Source: Lentzea albidocapillata subsp. violacea
GTDB taxonomy: Bacteria; Actinomycetota; Actinomycetes; Mycobacteriales; Pseudonocardiaceae
Direction of reading: 5' to 3'
Assembly (NCBI RefSeq): GCF_900100275.1
Contig: NZ_FNET01000025.1
Location: 1-64,000 of the forward strand
DNA length: 64,000 bases
Made by a program: the position numbers and the translations under genes. Below the pieces are notes generated by a model. That model did no database searches. It was given only the letters and a program-made list of their open reading frames with translations, and had not been told where the DNA came from. This document shows positions 30,740 through 39,970 of the stretch, piece after piece (positions within the stretch are counted from its first letter, which is position 1; each line of letters starts with the position of its first letter).

Positions 30740-31774
30740 ATGAGCACTCAAGTTCCCCTCCTTGTGGCCGCAAGTGGCGGCACCCCGTCGCACACCCCTG
30801 TCTGGTTCATGAGGCAGGCGGGACGGTCGCTGCCCGAGTACCGGGCGCTCCGCCAGGGCACCGTGATGCTCGACGCGTGCATGGACCCGGAGATGGTCTG
30901 CGAGATCACCATGCAGCCCGTCCGGCGGCACGGTGTCGACGGCGCGATCCTCTTCTCCGACATCGTCGTGCCGCTCAAGGCCGCCGGCGTCGACCTCGAC
31001 ATCGTCGCGGGCACCGGTCCCGTGGTCGCGAACCCGGTCAGGACGCTCGAGGACGTGCGGGCTCTTCCCGAACTGCACGCCGAGCAGGTCCAGCCGGTCG
31101 CGGACGCGATCGGGTTGCTGCTCAAGGAACTTCCGCAGGAAGTCGCCCTGATCGGGTTCGCGGGAGCGCCGTTCACGCTGGCCTCGTACCTCGTCGAGGG
31201 CGGGCCGAGCAAGAACCACGAGCGCACCAAGGCGCTGATGCACGGCAACCCGGAGCTGTGGCACGCGCTGCTCGCCAAGATCGCCGACGTCACGGCGGCG
31301 TTCCTGCACGCACAGCTCGACGCGGGCGTCCAGGCGGTCCAGCTGTTCGACTCGTGGGCGGGCGCGCTGTCCGAGCGCGACTACCGCGAGTTCGTCCTGC
31401 CGCACTCGAAGCGCGTCCTGGAGACGATCGGCACCGTCCCGCGGATCCACTTCGGCGTCGGCACCGGCGAGCTGCTGCCCGCGATGCGCGAGGCCGGCGC
31501 GGACGTCGTCGGCGTCGACTGGCGCATCCCGCTGGACGTCGCCGTGCGGCGCCTTGAGCAGGCGAACCCCGAACTGCCGAAGCCGGTCGTGCAGGGCAAC
31601 CTCGACCCGGCGCTGTTCTTCGCGGGCTTCGACGCCGTCGAACGCGAGGTGCGCCGCATCCACGCCGAGGGCAAGGCCGCCGCGGGGCACATCTTCAACC
31701 TCGGCCACGGCGTGCTGCCCGACACCGATCCGGAGATCATCACCCGGACCGTCGAACTGATCCACAGCTTGTAA
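30740..31774 (+). CDS. hemE: uroporphyrinogen decarboxylase
   Basis: 344 residues with the signature TPVWFMRQAGRSLPEYR near the N-terminus (substrate-binding Arg) and the GFAGAPFTLASYLVEGG motif. It removes four carboxyl groups from uroporphyrinogen III to give coproporphyrinogen III. The stop TAA shares its last base with the ATG of the oxidase gene (TAATG), so hemE-hemY are translationally coupled. Confidence 0.96.
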   Translation: MSTQVPLLVAASGGTPSHTPVWFMRQAGRSLPEYRALRQGTVMLDACMDPEMVCEITMQPVRRHGVDGAILFSDIVVPLKAAGVDLDIVAGTGPVVANPVRTLEDVRALPELHAEQVQPVADAIGLLLKELPQEVALIGFAGAPFTLASYLVEGGPSKNHERTKALMHGNPELWHALLAKIADVTAAFLHAQLDAGVQAVQLFDSWAGALSERDYREFVLPHSKRVLETIGTVPRIHFGVGTGELLPAMREAGADVVGVDWRIPLDVAVRRLEQANPELPKPVVQGNLDPALFFAGFDAVEREVRRIHAEGKAAAGHIFNLGHGVLPDTDPEIITRTVELIHSL

Positions 31775-33201
31775 TGCACGGAAGAGCGCCGCACGTCGCA
31801 GTCGTCGGGGGAGGCATCTCGGGTCTCGCCGCCGCACACCGGTTGAGGATGCTGCTCGGCCCTGCCGCGCGGATCACGGTGATCGAGCAGTCCGACCGGC
31901 TCGGCGGCAAGCTGCGCACGACCGAACTCGCGGGCGTGCGGTTCGACGTGGGCGCGGAGGCGTTCCTGCACCGCAAGCCCGAGGCGCAGGAGCTGATCAA
32001 CGAGGTCGGGCTCGCCGGCGACGTCGTGCACCCGACGGCCGCGAAGGCGAGCGTGCACGCGGCCGGGCGCACGCACCAGCTGCCCGCGCACACGTTCATG
32101 GGCGTTCCGGCGAGCGTCGAGACGGTGCGGCACATGCTGTCGTCCGAGGGCGCGCTGCGGGTCGAGATGGAACCGACGCTGCCGCCGATCGAGCTCAGGG
32201 GCGGCGACGTCGCCGTCGGCACGCTGATGAAGGACAGGTTCGGTTCGGAGATCGCGGACCGCCTGGTCGGCCCGTTGCTGGGCGGTGTCTACGCGGGCCG
32301 CGCGGACGAGCTCGGCCTGCGCGCCACGATGCCGCAGATCGCCACCCTGCTGGACAAGGGCGTCGGCTCACTGCTCGCGGCCGCCGCGATGATGATGCCC
32401 GCGCCACCGCAGCCCCGTGCCGCCCGCCCGCCGGTGTTCGCGAGCCTCTGCAACGGCGTGTCGTCGCTCGTCGACCGGCTCGCCGAGGTCGCGAAGCCCG
32501 AGGTCAGGCTCGGGTTACCGGTCCGCGTGCTGTCGTGGCTCGGCGCCGGCTGGCGGCTCGAGATCGGCTCGGCCGCGACCCCGGAGTACCTGGAGTGCGA
32601 CGGCGTCGTGCTCGCGGTCCCGGCCCCGTCCGCGCGCAAGCTGCTGCACGAGATCGCCCCGCAGGTGTCGGCCGCGTACGGCAAGGTCGAGGTCGCCTCG
32701 ATGGCCGTGGTCGCGCTGGCGCTGCCACCGGGCACCGAACTGCCGCAGCGCTCCGGCACCCTGATCGCGGAGGGGGAGCGGTACTCCGACCGCATCACCC
32801 CCTTCACCGCCAAGGCCTTCACGTTCTCCAGCCGCAAATGGGCGCACTACGGGGAGCCCGTGCTGGTGCGCGGTTCGGTCGGGCGGCACGGCGAGACGGC
32901 GCTCCTGCAGCGCAGCGACGCCGACCTCGTCAAGGCCGTGCGCAACGACCTGCACGAGCTGACGGGGATCAGGGCCGCGCCGATCGACTACGTGGTGCAG
33001 CGCTGGGGCGGTGGGCTGCCGCAGTACGGCGTCGGTCACGTCGACCTGGTGAACACGATCGAACGCGGCATCGCCGACGTGCCGGGCCTCGCCGTCGCGG
33101 GCGCCACCCTGCACGGAGTGGGCGTGCCCGCCTGCATCGCGACCGCCGACGCGGCCGCCGCCCGTGTCGCAGCACACCTGCTGGGCCGCGTTCGCCGTTG
33201 A
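31774..33201 (+). CDS. hemY: coproporphyrinogen/protoporphyrinogen oxidase
   Basis: 475 residues, FAD-dependent. The dinucleotide motif VVGGGISGLAAAHRL lies at the start, RLGGKLRTTELAGVRFDVGA follows, and the C-terminal VAGATLHGVGVPACIATADA closes the FAD site. In actinobacteria the enzyme (also called CgoX) oxidises coproporphyrinogen III to coproporphyrin III. It sits between hemE and chdC, which supports the coproporphyrin-dependent route. Confidence 0.94.
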   Translation: MHGRAPHVAVVGGGISGLAAAHRLRMLLGPAARITVIEQSDRLGGKLRTTELAGVRFDVGAEAFLHRKPEAQELINEVGLAGDVVHPTAAKASVHAAGRTHQLPAHTFMGVPASVETVRHMLSSEGALRVEMEPTLPPIELRGGDVAVGTLMKDRFGSEIADRLVGPLLGGVYAGRADELGLRATMPQIATLLDKGVGSLLAAAAMMMPAPPQPRAARPPVFASLCNGVSSLVDRLAEVAKPEVRLGLPVRVLSWLGAGWRLEIGSAATPEYLECDGVVLAVPAPSARKLLHEIAPQVSAAYGKVEVASMAVVALALPPGTELPQRSGTLIAEGERYSDRITPFTAKAFTFSSRKWAHYGEPVLVRGSVGRHGETALLQRSDADLVKAVRNDLHELTGIRAAPIDYVVQRWGGGLPQYGVGHVDLVNTIERGIADVPGLAVAGATLHGVGVPACIATADAAAARVAAHLLGRVRR

Positions 33202-33224
33202 GGGGCCCGTGCCAAGATGGACGT

Positions 33225-33917
33225 ATGGCGCGCCTGAACTACAACGAGCTCAACGACACCATCCGCTACACGATGTGGTCGGTGTTCCGGGTCGAACCCG
33301 GCAAGCTGCCGGACGACCGTTCGGCCGCTGCCAGTGAGACCCAGAACTACCTGGACGCGTTGGAGGGCAAGGGCGTCGTCGTGCGCGGCGTCTACGACGT
33401 GGCCGGTCTGCGCGCCGACGCCGACTTCATGATCTGGTGGCACGCCGAGGAGATCGAGCAGGTGCAGGCCGCCTACACGGGCTTCCGCCGCACCCCGCTG
33501 GGCAAGGTCTCCACGCCGGTCTGGTCGCAGGTCGCCCTGCACCGCCCGGCGGAGTTCAACCGCAGCCACATCCCCGCGTTCCTCGCGGGTGAAGAGGCGC
33601 GCAAGTACATCTGCGTCTACCCGTTCGTGCGGTCCTACGAGTGGTACCTGCTGCCGGAGGAGGACCGCCGCAAGATGCTGGCGGACCACGGCAAGGAGGC
33701 CCGCGACTACCCGGACGTGCGCGCGAACACCGTCGCGTCGTTCGCTCTCGGCGACTACGAGTGGATGCTCGCGTTCGAGGCCGACGAACTGCACCGCATC
33801 GTCGACCTCATGCGGCACCTGCGCGGCACCGAGGCGCGGCTGCACGTGCGAGAGGAAATCCCCTTCTACACGGGCACCCGCGTCCCGGCCGCCGAGCTGG
33901 TACTTAACCTGCCGTGA
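33225..33917 (+). CDS. chdC: coproheme decarboxylase (HemQ)
   Basis: 230 residues of the chlorite dismutase fold: YTMWSVFRVEPG, ADFMIWWHAEEIEQVQ, YICVYPFVRSYEWYLLPEEDR and LRGTEARLHVREEIPFYTG. It decarboxylates coproheme to haem b using H2O2, the last step of the actinobacterial pathway. The ATG at 33225 follows hemY by 23 bases. Ferrochelatase is not in the window. Confidence 0.94.
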   Translation: MARLNYNELNDTIRYTMWSVFRVEPGKLPDDRSAAASETQNYLDALEGKGVVVRGVYDVAGLRADADFMIWWHAEEIEQVQAAYTGFRRTPLGKVSTPVWSQVALHRPAEFNRSHIPAFLAGEEARKYICVYPFVRSYEWYLLPEEDRRKMLADHGKEARDYPDVRANTVASFALGDYEWMLAFEADELHRIVDLMRHLRGTEARLHVREEIPFYTGTRVPAAELVLNLP

Positions 33918-36900
33918 CCCGGTAAGCGCGGATCACGGTCAGTTCAACGGTTCCACCCTTGGCGTCCGTCGCGGTGGCCTTCAACGAAGTCCACTGCGCG
34001 TTCGCCGGGTGGTAGACCAACGCGTTGTTGCCGACCACTCCCGCACGGCGCCACGACTTGCCGTCGTCGTGCGAGTACTGGACCCCGGTGATGCGCACCT
34101 TGCCCGCGTCACCCTGCGTCTGGGTGAGCAGTCCGATGCGCTGCAACGTGCCCGCGGGCACCGCGCCGTTGGCGTCGAGCTTCGGTTCGAACTTCACCAC
34201 CGACAACGGCGGCGCGTCGATCCTGCCCTCGGTGCCCTGGGACTTGAAGGTCCACACCGCGGACACCTTGGTGCTGAACTCGAACTGCGAGCTCCGGTCG
34301 ACGCTCATCTCGGCGCGGAAGTCGGCCCGCGGCAGCGGCACGGTGAACACCCCGCCTGGCGTGGTGGTCTCACCGAGCAGGACACCGTTGCGGTACAACG
34401 CGGTCCTGGCGCTGTCCACAGTGGACGTGCCGTCGCCGTGGGTGCCGTCGCTCGTCAGCGGCACGCCGACGTAGAACTGCGTGCCGTACCGCTCGACGAA
34501 CCCGTACTGCGACTCGGGCAGACCCGGCGAGAACACCGGCCGGACTTCGCGCTCCCGATAGGTCCTGCCCGCCTTGTACGTGCGGAGCGCCGAGGTGATG
34601 CGTTCCTGCGCGCCGTTGGCGTGCCGCGTCATGATCGCGGACTGCCAGCGCATGTCCTCGGTCGTCACGTACTCGACCGCGGTCGCGCCCGGCGCCACCG
34701 GGTACAGCGCGGTGCCGCCTCCCAGACCCTGCGGGGACAACGGCAACTCGCCCTTCGACGCCTGGCTGTCCGGCTTCTGGCCGCCGATGGTGGACTCGAC
34801 CCTGGCCAGGTCCTTCCTGGCAGGCGCCTTGACGAGGCCGACGGGGAGACCGCCGGGAACCGGGTAGGCGAGCCGGTAGAACGTGTGCGGGTCGGCCGTG
34901 GTGTTGGCCTGCAGCATCGCGAGCGACGACAGGTCGCCGGGCGGCAGCGGTCCGCCGGCCTGAGCGATCCCGACGCCCTCGAACCCGCCGAACACGAGCA
35001 TGGTGCCCTGCAGACGGCTCTGGCCGTCGACCGCACGGCGGAAGGCGATGATCCCGAGCGTGAAGTCACCGGTCTCCTCCGGCGCCTTCACCGACACGGG
35101 CTGGGCCAGCCGGGCGTCCTGCTTGACCGTCACGTCGCCGGTCAGCTTCACGGTGGGCTGGTAGAGCAGGTCCATGCCCCGCTCGCCGTTGTACAGCGTC
35201 GTGTCGAGGAAGTAGGTGCCCTTGGGCAGGCGGATCTTCACGTCGCCCGTACCGGCGACCGGCTTGAACGTGGTGTTGTCCAGGCCGACCAGGAACGTGA
35301 ACGAGGTCCCCGGATCCTGTCCGTCGCGACCGATCATGTCGATCGTGAGGGTGTAGCTCTCCACCTCGCGGTCGATGCCGACGAGCGTGCGGACGGTGTG
35401 CGCACCGGACGTGGCGACGACCTCGCCCGCGTACGCGGCGTCCTGGGTGCCGGCGCGCGAGTCGCCCGTGACGTCGACCGACGCGGTGCCCTTGGCCGGC
35501 ACGGTGACCTTCGTGGCTCCCAGCGTGAACATGCCCGCCGGGGCACTGCCCCTGAACGCGAGGTCGAGCGTGATCGCCGCGTCCGTCGGGTTGGTGTAGG
35601 TGATCGCCTTGGTCACCGGCTTGTCGTCACCGTGCGGCCACTCGTGCAGGCCGAGGTTGACGGCGACGTCGCCGGTCAGCACCTGCTCGATCGCCTTGGC
35701 CACGTTGATGCGCCCGGCGCCCTGGTCGAACGCGCTGACGCCCTCGGCAGGCTTGGCCGTGGTCGCGAGCGCCGACTTGAGCTGCGCCGGCGTCCACTCC
35801 GGATGCTGCTGCTTGAGCAACGCCGCCGCGCCCGCCACGTGCGGGGTCGCCATGGACGTGCCGCTGGCGGCGAAGTGGTCGGTGGTCCCGGCCTTGGCGG
35901 CGACGATGTCGACGCCCGGCGCGGTCACCTCGGGCTTGAGCCCGCTGTCTCCGACGCGCGGGCCCTTGCTGGAGAACGGCGCGATCTTGTCGTCGCGGTC
36001 GACGGCGCCGACCGACAGCGCGGCCTCCGCCGTGCTGGGCGAGCTCACCGAGCCGGGCGAACCCGAGTTGCCCGCCGCGACGACGAACAACGTGCCGTAC
36101 TGGGCCGTCAGGTCGTTGACGGCCTGCTCCAGCGGGTCGACCTCGGGGGTGTCGCCACCGCCGAGGCTCATGTTGACGACCTGGGCGCCCTGCTCCGCCG
36201 CCCAGCGCATGCCGTCGAGGATCCAGGACTCCTGGCAGCCGAACTCGACGCAGACCTTCGCGTCGAGGAGCTGCGCGCCCGGCGCGACGCCGCCGTACTG
36301 CGAGTCGTGGCTCGCGACCGTCGACCCGACGTGCGTGCCGTGGCCGACGTTGTCGGTGGTGTCGGGGTCGGAGGTGAAGTTCTTCTCCGCGATCTGCTGA
36401 CCGGCGAGGTCCGGGTGCTTCTCGTCGACACCGGTGTCGACGATCGCGACCTTGATCCCCTTGCCGGTGATGCCCTTCTGGTGGGCGGCCGGCGCGCCGA
36501 TCTGGGCGACGCTGCGGTCGAGGCTCGGCTTGCGGATGCCGTCGAGCCAGACCTTGTCACCGGTCGCGGCCCCGGCCTTGAGCGCCGTCCAGTCGTCCGA
36601 GGACCGGGCACCGAGTCTCGCCCGCCCGTCCACGATCAACGGCATGCGGTCGCGGTAGCCGAACTCCAGCAACGTGGTGACGTCGAACAGTCTGCGGTCG
36701 AGCCGGCCCGCCGCCAAGGGCTCGAACGCGTCCTTCGGCACGACCATCGTGTGACCGTCCGCGGTGAGGGCGGTCTTGAAGGCCATGTTCCCGCGGCCCT
36801 CTCCGGGCTGGATCGCGACTACCTGCCGGTCGTGTCCCAGCAGGACCTTGTCGCCCGTGACGAGGGTGACCTCGTCGGCGGTCCTCTGCGGGGCGTTGCC

Positions 36901-36990
36901 CGCTGGTGGAGCGGCCGCGGCTGTGGCGGCCGGTGCCACGGTCAGGGCGAGCGCCGTGACGGCGCCCAGCACTTTGGATTTTCCGCGCAT
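33904..36990 (-). CDS. secreted subtilisin-like serine protease
   Basis: 1028 residues. Signal peptide (GAVTALALTVAPAATAAAA), propeptide to about 150, then an S8 domain with Asp185 in VAIVDTGVD, His217 in GHGTHVGST, oxyanion Asn308 in AAGNSG and Ser379 in SGTSMATPHVAG. About 600 residues of beta-rich C-terminal modules follow. Typical of large secreted actinomycete proteases. It converges on chdC with a 14-base overlap. Confidence 0.93.
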   Translation of the reverse strand: MRGKSKVLGAVTALALTVAPAATAAAAPPAGNAPQRTADEVTLVTGDKVLLGHDRQVVAIQPGEGRGNMAFKTALTADGHTMVVPKDAFEPLAAGRLDRRLFDVTTLLEFGYRDRMPLIVDGRARLGARSSDDWTALKAGAATGDKVWLDGIRKPSLDRSVAQIGAPAAHQKGITGKGIKVAIVDTGVDEKHPDLAGQQIAEKNFTSDPDTTDNVGHGTHVGSTVASHDSQYGGVAPGAQLLDAKVCVEFGCQESWILDGMRWAAEQGAQVVNMSLGGGDTPEVDPLEQAVNDLTAQYGTLFVVAAGNSGSPGSVSSPSTAEAALSVGAVDRDDKIAPFSSKGPRVGDSGLKPEVTAPGVDIVAAKAGTTDHFAASGTSMATPHVAGAAALLKQQHPEWTPAQLKSALATTAKPAEGVSAFDQGAGRINVAKAIEQVLTGDVAVNLGLHEWPHGDDKPVTKAITYTNPTDAAITLDLAFRGSAPAGMFTLGATKVTVPAKGTASVDVTGDSRAGTQDAAYAGEVVATSGAHTVRTLVGIDREVESYTLTIDMIGRDGQDPGTSFTFLVGLDNTTFKPVAGTGDVKIRLPKGTYFLDTTLYNGERGMDLLYQPTVKLTGDVTVKQDARLAQPVSVKAPEETGDFTLGIIAFRRAVDGQSRLQGTMLVFGGFEGVGIAQAGGPLPPGDLSSLAMLQANTTADPHTFYRLAYPVPGGLPVGLVKAPARKDLARVESTIGGQKPDSQASKGELPLSPQGLGGGTALYPVAPGATAVEYVTTEDMRWQSAIMTRHANGAQERITSALRTYKAGRTYREREVRPVFSPGLPESQYGFVERYGTQFYVGVPLTSDGTHGDGTSTVDSARTALYRNGVLLGETTTPGGVFTVPLPRADFRAEMSVDRSSQFEFSTKVSAVWTFKSQGTEGRIDAPPLSVVKFEPKLDANGAVPAGTLQRIGLLTQTQGDAGKVRITGVQYSHDDGKSWRRAGVVGNNALVYHPANAQWTSLKATATDAKGGTVELTVIRAYRVTAG

Positions 36991-37164
36991 TCGAATCCCC
37001 TCGTGGTTCGAATTCTGCGCGCTGTGGTCCGCGCAGGCCGGAAGGCCTTTCGCGGCAAAGCGAAGGCAATGCGAAAAGGTCCCCCAGCCCTTTCGAACGT
37101 ATCGATGGTGCTGGGGGTCACACAGGGCCGAACGGGGGATTCTGGCCCCCGGTTTGCTCGCCCG

Positions 37165-37536
37165 TCAGTTCGACTGCCAGAACTTCCAGCGTGCCTTGCG
37201 CTTTTCTGACAGTTCGCCGCAGGCGCGGCACCATTCCTCGAACGCCGCGGCATCCTCGCGCGCGCGAGAGCCCGCACGACGTGGATATTCGGCGGCGTAG
37301 GCGTCGAAGAGCAACCGGAACCGGTCGCCGAGCTCGTCGGCGACCTCGGGTCCCAGCATCCGCACGATGCCGCGCCGTTTCGACAACAACGCGCGGCGTT
37401 CGACGCCGAGGCGTTGTTCGTCGAATCCCGTCGGTGCCGGTCCGTTCGCGAGCAATGCATTTAGCAGCTCGGCCTGCCGGGCGGCAAGCCTTTCGCGTGC
37501 GGACGAAAGGCTGCTCTCGTTCACGATTTCAGTCAC
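37165..37536 (-). CDS. SCO6045-like partner protein of the DUF692 enzyme
   Basis: 123 residues from GTG 37536 (a GTG at 37524 is possible). The pattern RERLAARQAELLNALLANGP, GFDEQRLGVERRALLSKR and a Trp-rich end (WCRACGELSEKRKARWKFW) resembles the small SCO6045-like proteins encoded next to DUF692 genes in actinobacteria. MNIO enzymes usually need a partner that recognises the peptide (MbnC, TglI). The start overlaps the DUF692 gene by 8 bases, so it is probably that partner; the role is inferred. Confidence 0.7.
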   Translation of the reverse strand: MTEIVNESSLSSARERLAARQAELLNALLANGPAPTGFDEQRLGVERRALLSKRRGIVRMLGPEVADELGDRFRLLFDAYAAEYPRRAGSRAREDAAAFEEWCRACGELSEKRKARWKFWQSN

Positions 37537-38347
37537 GATGTTTGTCCACCACCGCACGGATCGCGGCCAGTTCGCCCGCGATTTCGGTGTCGGACGGGTA
37601 GTTGTCGTCGCGTTCCAGCAGAACGCCGGGCGGGGCGACGCGCGAGCACAGTTCGTCCAGCACTTCGAGGACTTCCGGCAGAACCGCGTGCGCGTGCGTG
37701 TCGTGGTAGATGTCGCCGTGCTGCTCGCCGCCGGCCACGTGCACGTACGCCAGCCGCTCCAGCGGGATCTCGTCGAGGAACCGCTGCGGGTCCGTGCCGA
37801 TGTTGCGGGCGTTCGCGTAGAGGTTCGCGACGTCCACGAGCAGCCAGCAGTCCGTGCGCTCGACGAGCTCGGCCAGGAACTGGCCTTCGGACAGCTCGCC
37901 GTCCGGCCACTCCAGCAGCGCCGCGACGTTCTCCAGCGCGAGCGGCACGGGCAGGTTCCGCTGCGCCAGCCGCACGTTCGCGACGAGCACGTCGAGCGCG
38001 TCCCTGGTGCGGGGCACCGGCATCAGGTGGCCGGAGTCGAGCCCGCCCGCCCGTACGAAGCACACGTGGTCGCTGACCATCGGCGCGCCGACCGCCTCGG
38101 CGACGGCGCCCAGGTGCTCGACCCGGCGGAGGTCGACCTGGTCGGCGCTGCCCAGCGACAGCGACACGGCGTGGGGGAGTACCGGGACGCCGCGCTCCAG
38201 CAGCAGCGTCACCGACTCCGGCAGGTGTCCGATGTGGAGGTTCTCGGCGACGACCTCGACGAAGTCCACGCCGGGCAGCCGTTCCACGGTCAGGTCGATC
38301 TCCGAACGCCAGCCGATGCCGACGCCCAGGTCCCTGATGCCCGCCAT
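37529..38347 (-). CDS. DUF692 multinuclear non-haem iron enzyme (MNIO family)
   Basis: 272 residues, a TIM barrel of the DUF692/MbnB family. Candidate iron ligands are in the expected order: His59 (LPHAVSLSLGS), Asp93-His94 (SDHVCF), Glu139-Asn140 (ALENVAALLEW), Asp172 (LLVDVANLYANARN), His203 and His210 (YVHVAGGEQH), Asp216 and His218 (HDTHAHAV), Glu245 (LLERDDNYP). MNIO enzymes oxidise Cys or other residues in ribosomal peptides. It follows the Cys-rich membrane protein gene with a TGATG junction. The substrate is probably the Cys-rich tail; inferred. Confidence 0.88.
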   Translation of the reverse strand: MAGIRDLGVGIGWRSEIDLTVERLPGVDFVEVVAENLHIGHLPESVTLLLERGVPVLPHAVSLSLGSADQVDLRRVEHLGAVAEAVGAPMVSDHVCFVRAGGLDSGHLMPVPRTRDALDVLVANVRLAQRNLPVPLALENVAALLEWPDGELSEGQFLAELVERTDCWLLVDVANLYANARNIGTDPQRFLDEIPLERLAYVHVAGGEQHGDIYHDTHAHAVLPEVLEVLDELCSRVAPPGVLLERDDNYPSDTEIAGELAAIRAVVDKHRD

Positions 38348-39111
38348 CAGTCGCCGCCTCCGCCGCCACCGCCACAACTGCTGCCGCCGCCACTGCAGCT
38401 ACTGCTGCTGCCCGACGAACAACTGCTGCCACCACAACTGCTGCTGCCACACCCGCTGCCGCAGCCGGCCGCGCTCGTGGCGCGAGCCTTCCTCTTCTTC
38501 TTGCGCGGCAGCATCTTGACCACGCTCTGCGGCAGCCCGAAGAGCTCGCCGGCACTCTGATTGCCGATCCTGCCGCGGAAACCTTCCAGCGCCACGGCGA
38601 GAACCCTGTCGCTCGCGGTCACGTCCTTCAACGCGGCCCGGCCCGCCCTGGTGAGCGGTTTCGCGCCATACGTCCAGTATGCGACCCCCAGGAACCCCAC
38701 CGCGCCGAAGAGGGTCCACGGTTCCAGGAAGGCGGCCAGGCTCAGGACGCCGCCGATCGCGAGGAAGACCCACCACGCCGCGAGCCGGGGACGGGGGTTG
38801 CGGGTCAGCCTGCGTGCCCGCAGCTGCTGGTGCAGCGTCCGCATCTCCGCGCTTTTCGCGGCGTTCCGCACGACCGCGTCGAACCGGATCGTATTGCGCA
38901 GGTTGACGAGAATGACCGTCTCGACCGCGGTCGAGGCGCCCAGCTCGGTCTGGTGCACGGCGGACACGAGCCCGTCGCGTGACACCCGCACCAGATCGGC
39001 GTCGAGCAGCCTGGCCAGCGCGGTCTCCGCCGCCCGGCCGGGTCCTGCCACCAGGTAGCCGATCTGCTCCGGGGGCAACCGTGTTCCGCGTGCTGTCGTC
39101 GATGTCGCCAT
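38347..39111 (-). CDS. TIGR04222-like membrane protein with Cys-rich tail (3)
   Basis: 254 residues. Residues 1-100 match the second protein of this operon: IGYLVAGPGRAAETALARLL, RVSRDGLVSAVHQ. Two membrane segments lie at about 112-147. A basic stretch (PRKKKRKARATS) precedes a tail (217-254) made almost only of Gly, Ser and Cys, with Cys at 217, 221, 226, 231, 239 and 246 and a GGGGGGGD end. TGATG junctions link it to both neighbours. The tail is a candidate substrate for the DUF692 enzyme. Confidence 0.82.
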   Translation of the reverse strand: MATSTTARGTRLPPEQIGYLVAGPGRAAETALARLLDADLVRVSRDGLVSAVHQTELGASTAVETVILVNLRNTIRFDAVVRNAAKSAEMRTLHQQLRARRLTRNPRPRLAAWWVFLAIGGVLSLAAFLEPWTLFGAVGFLGVAYWTYGAKPLTRAGRAALKDVTASDRVLAVALEGFRGRIGNQSAGELFGLPQSVVKMLPRKKKRKARATSAAGCGSGCGSSSCGGSSCSSGSSSSCSGGGSSCGGGGGGGD

Positions 39112-39881
39112 CAGTCGCCTCCTCCTCCGCCGCCGCAGCTACTGCTGCTACTGCTACAACTCGAGCTACTGCTACTGGAACTGCTGCAACTGCTGCAACT
39201 GCTCGAACTGTTGCTCGAACAACTCGACGTTCCGCCGCAACTGTGGTGGTTCCAGTCGTACGAGCCGCAACCGGCGGCGGCGTACGAAGTGGACGATGTC
39301 GAGCGCTGCTTGCCCCGGCGCAGGCCGGACAACGCCACGGCGTCCGCACTGCTGCTCGGATTCCTCAGCGCGTACAGCCACACGGTCTTGCCGTTCCTGG
39401 TGAGCCTGCCTGGTTTGCGCAGCAGGATCGCGACGAACACCAGCAGTGCCGTCAGCACGAACACCCTCGTGTCGATCGCGAAGGCGACGAACACCGACAC
39501 GAACGCCAGCAGGAACAGCACCACCCGCAACGCGATCTTTCCGCCGCGCGGCTTTCCGAACTCGCGGTGCACCATGCCGCGCGCGACGAGGCTTGCTTGC
39601 AGCGCGCCCATCTCGTGACTGGCCATCGCGACCTGCACGACCTGGTTGATCGGACGAGCGGTGCCCTGCAGTCCGGCGAGGACGTACGCCTCCAGCGGGG
39701 TTCTGGCACCGTAACCGTTCTGGTGGACGGCGGTCACGAGTCCCTCGCGGGAGACGCGCACGAGACCGCCGTCCAGCAGCCGGGCGAGAACGGCCTCCGC
39801 CGCCCTGCCCGGTCCCCCTGCCAGGAACCCGATCTCCTCCGCGGACCACGTGGTCCGGTGCGGTGCCGAAGACTCGGACAT
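39111..39881 (-). CDS. TIGR04222-like membrane protein with Cys-rich tail (2)
   Basis: 256 residues from ATG 39881, which has GGGGAG five bases upstream. Domain IGFLAGGPGRAAEAVLARLL and RVSREGLVTAVHQ, two membrane segments at about 117-153 (ALRVVLFLLAFVSVFVAFAI, VFVLTALLVFVAIL). Tail from about 204: Cys at 205, 215, 221, 229, 232, 242 and 249 in runs of Ser, plus a YDWNHH patch, ending CGGGGGGD. Homologous to the next gene, so a local duplication is likely. Confidence 0.82.
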   Translation of the reverse strand: MSESSAPHRTTWSAEEIGFLAGGPGRAAEAVLARLLDGGLVRVSREGLVTAVHQNGYGARTPLEAYVLAGLQGTARPINQVVQVAMASHEMGALQASLVARGMVHREFGKPRGGKIALRVVLFLLAFVSVFVAFAIDTRVFVLTALLVFVAILLRKPGRLTRNGKTVWLYALRNPSSSADAVALSGLRRGKQRSTSSTSYAAAGCGSYDWNHHSCGGTSSCSSNSSSSCSSCSSSSSSSSSCSSSSSSCGGGGGGD

Positions 39882-39970
39882 CAGTACTCCCCTCACTGGT
39901 GTCAGTGCATCTTCGACGTGAGATCTACCCCTGGGTTCCTGTTGTTACCTGAATAGGACCGAACGACCGA

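Noticed and set aside
37000..37015. GTGGTTCGAATTCTG resembling a tRNA T-arm
   Set aside because: No acceptor, D or anticodon stems can be formed around it, so it is a chance match.
37045..37067. Hairpin GCCTTTCGC with GCGAAGGC downstream of the MNIO operon
   Set aside because: The stem is bulged and lacks a T-run on the minus strand, so I did not call it a terminator.
33589..37209. A 1206-codon open frame on the plus strand opposite the subtilisin gene
   Set aside because: It is an antisense shadow caused by high GC third positions. The minus strand has a signal peptide and a complete S8 catalytic triad, while the plus frame is Arg/Ala/Gly-rich without motifs.
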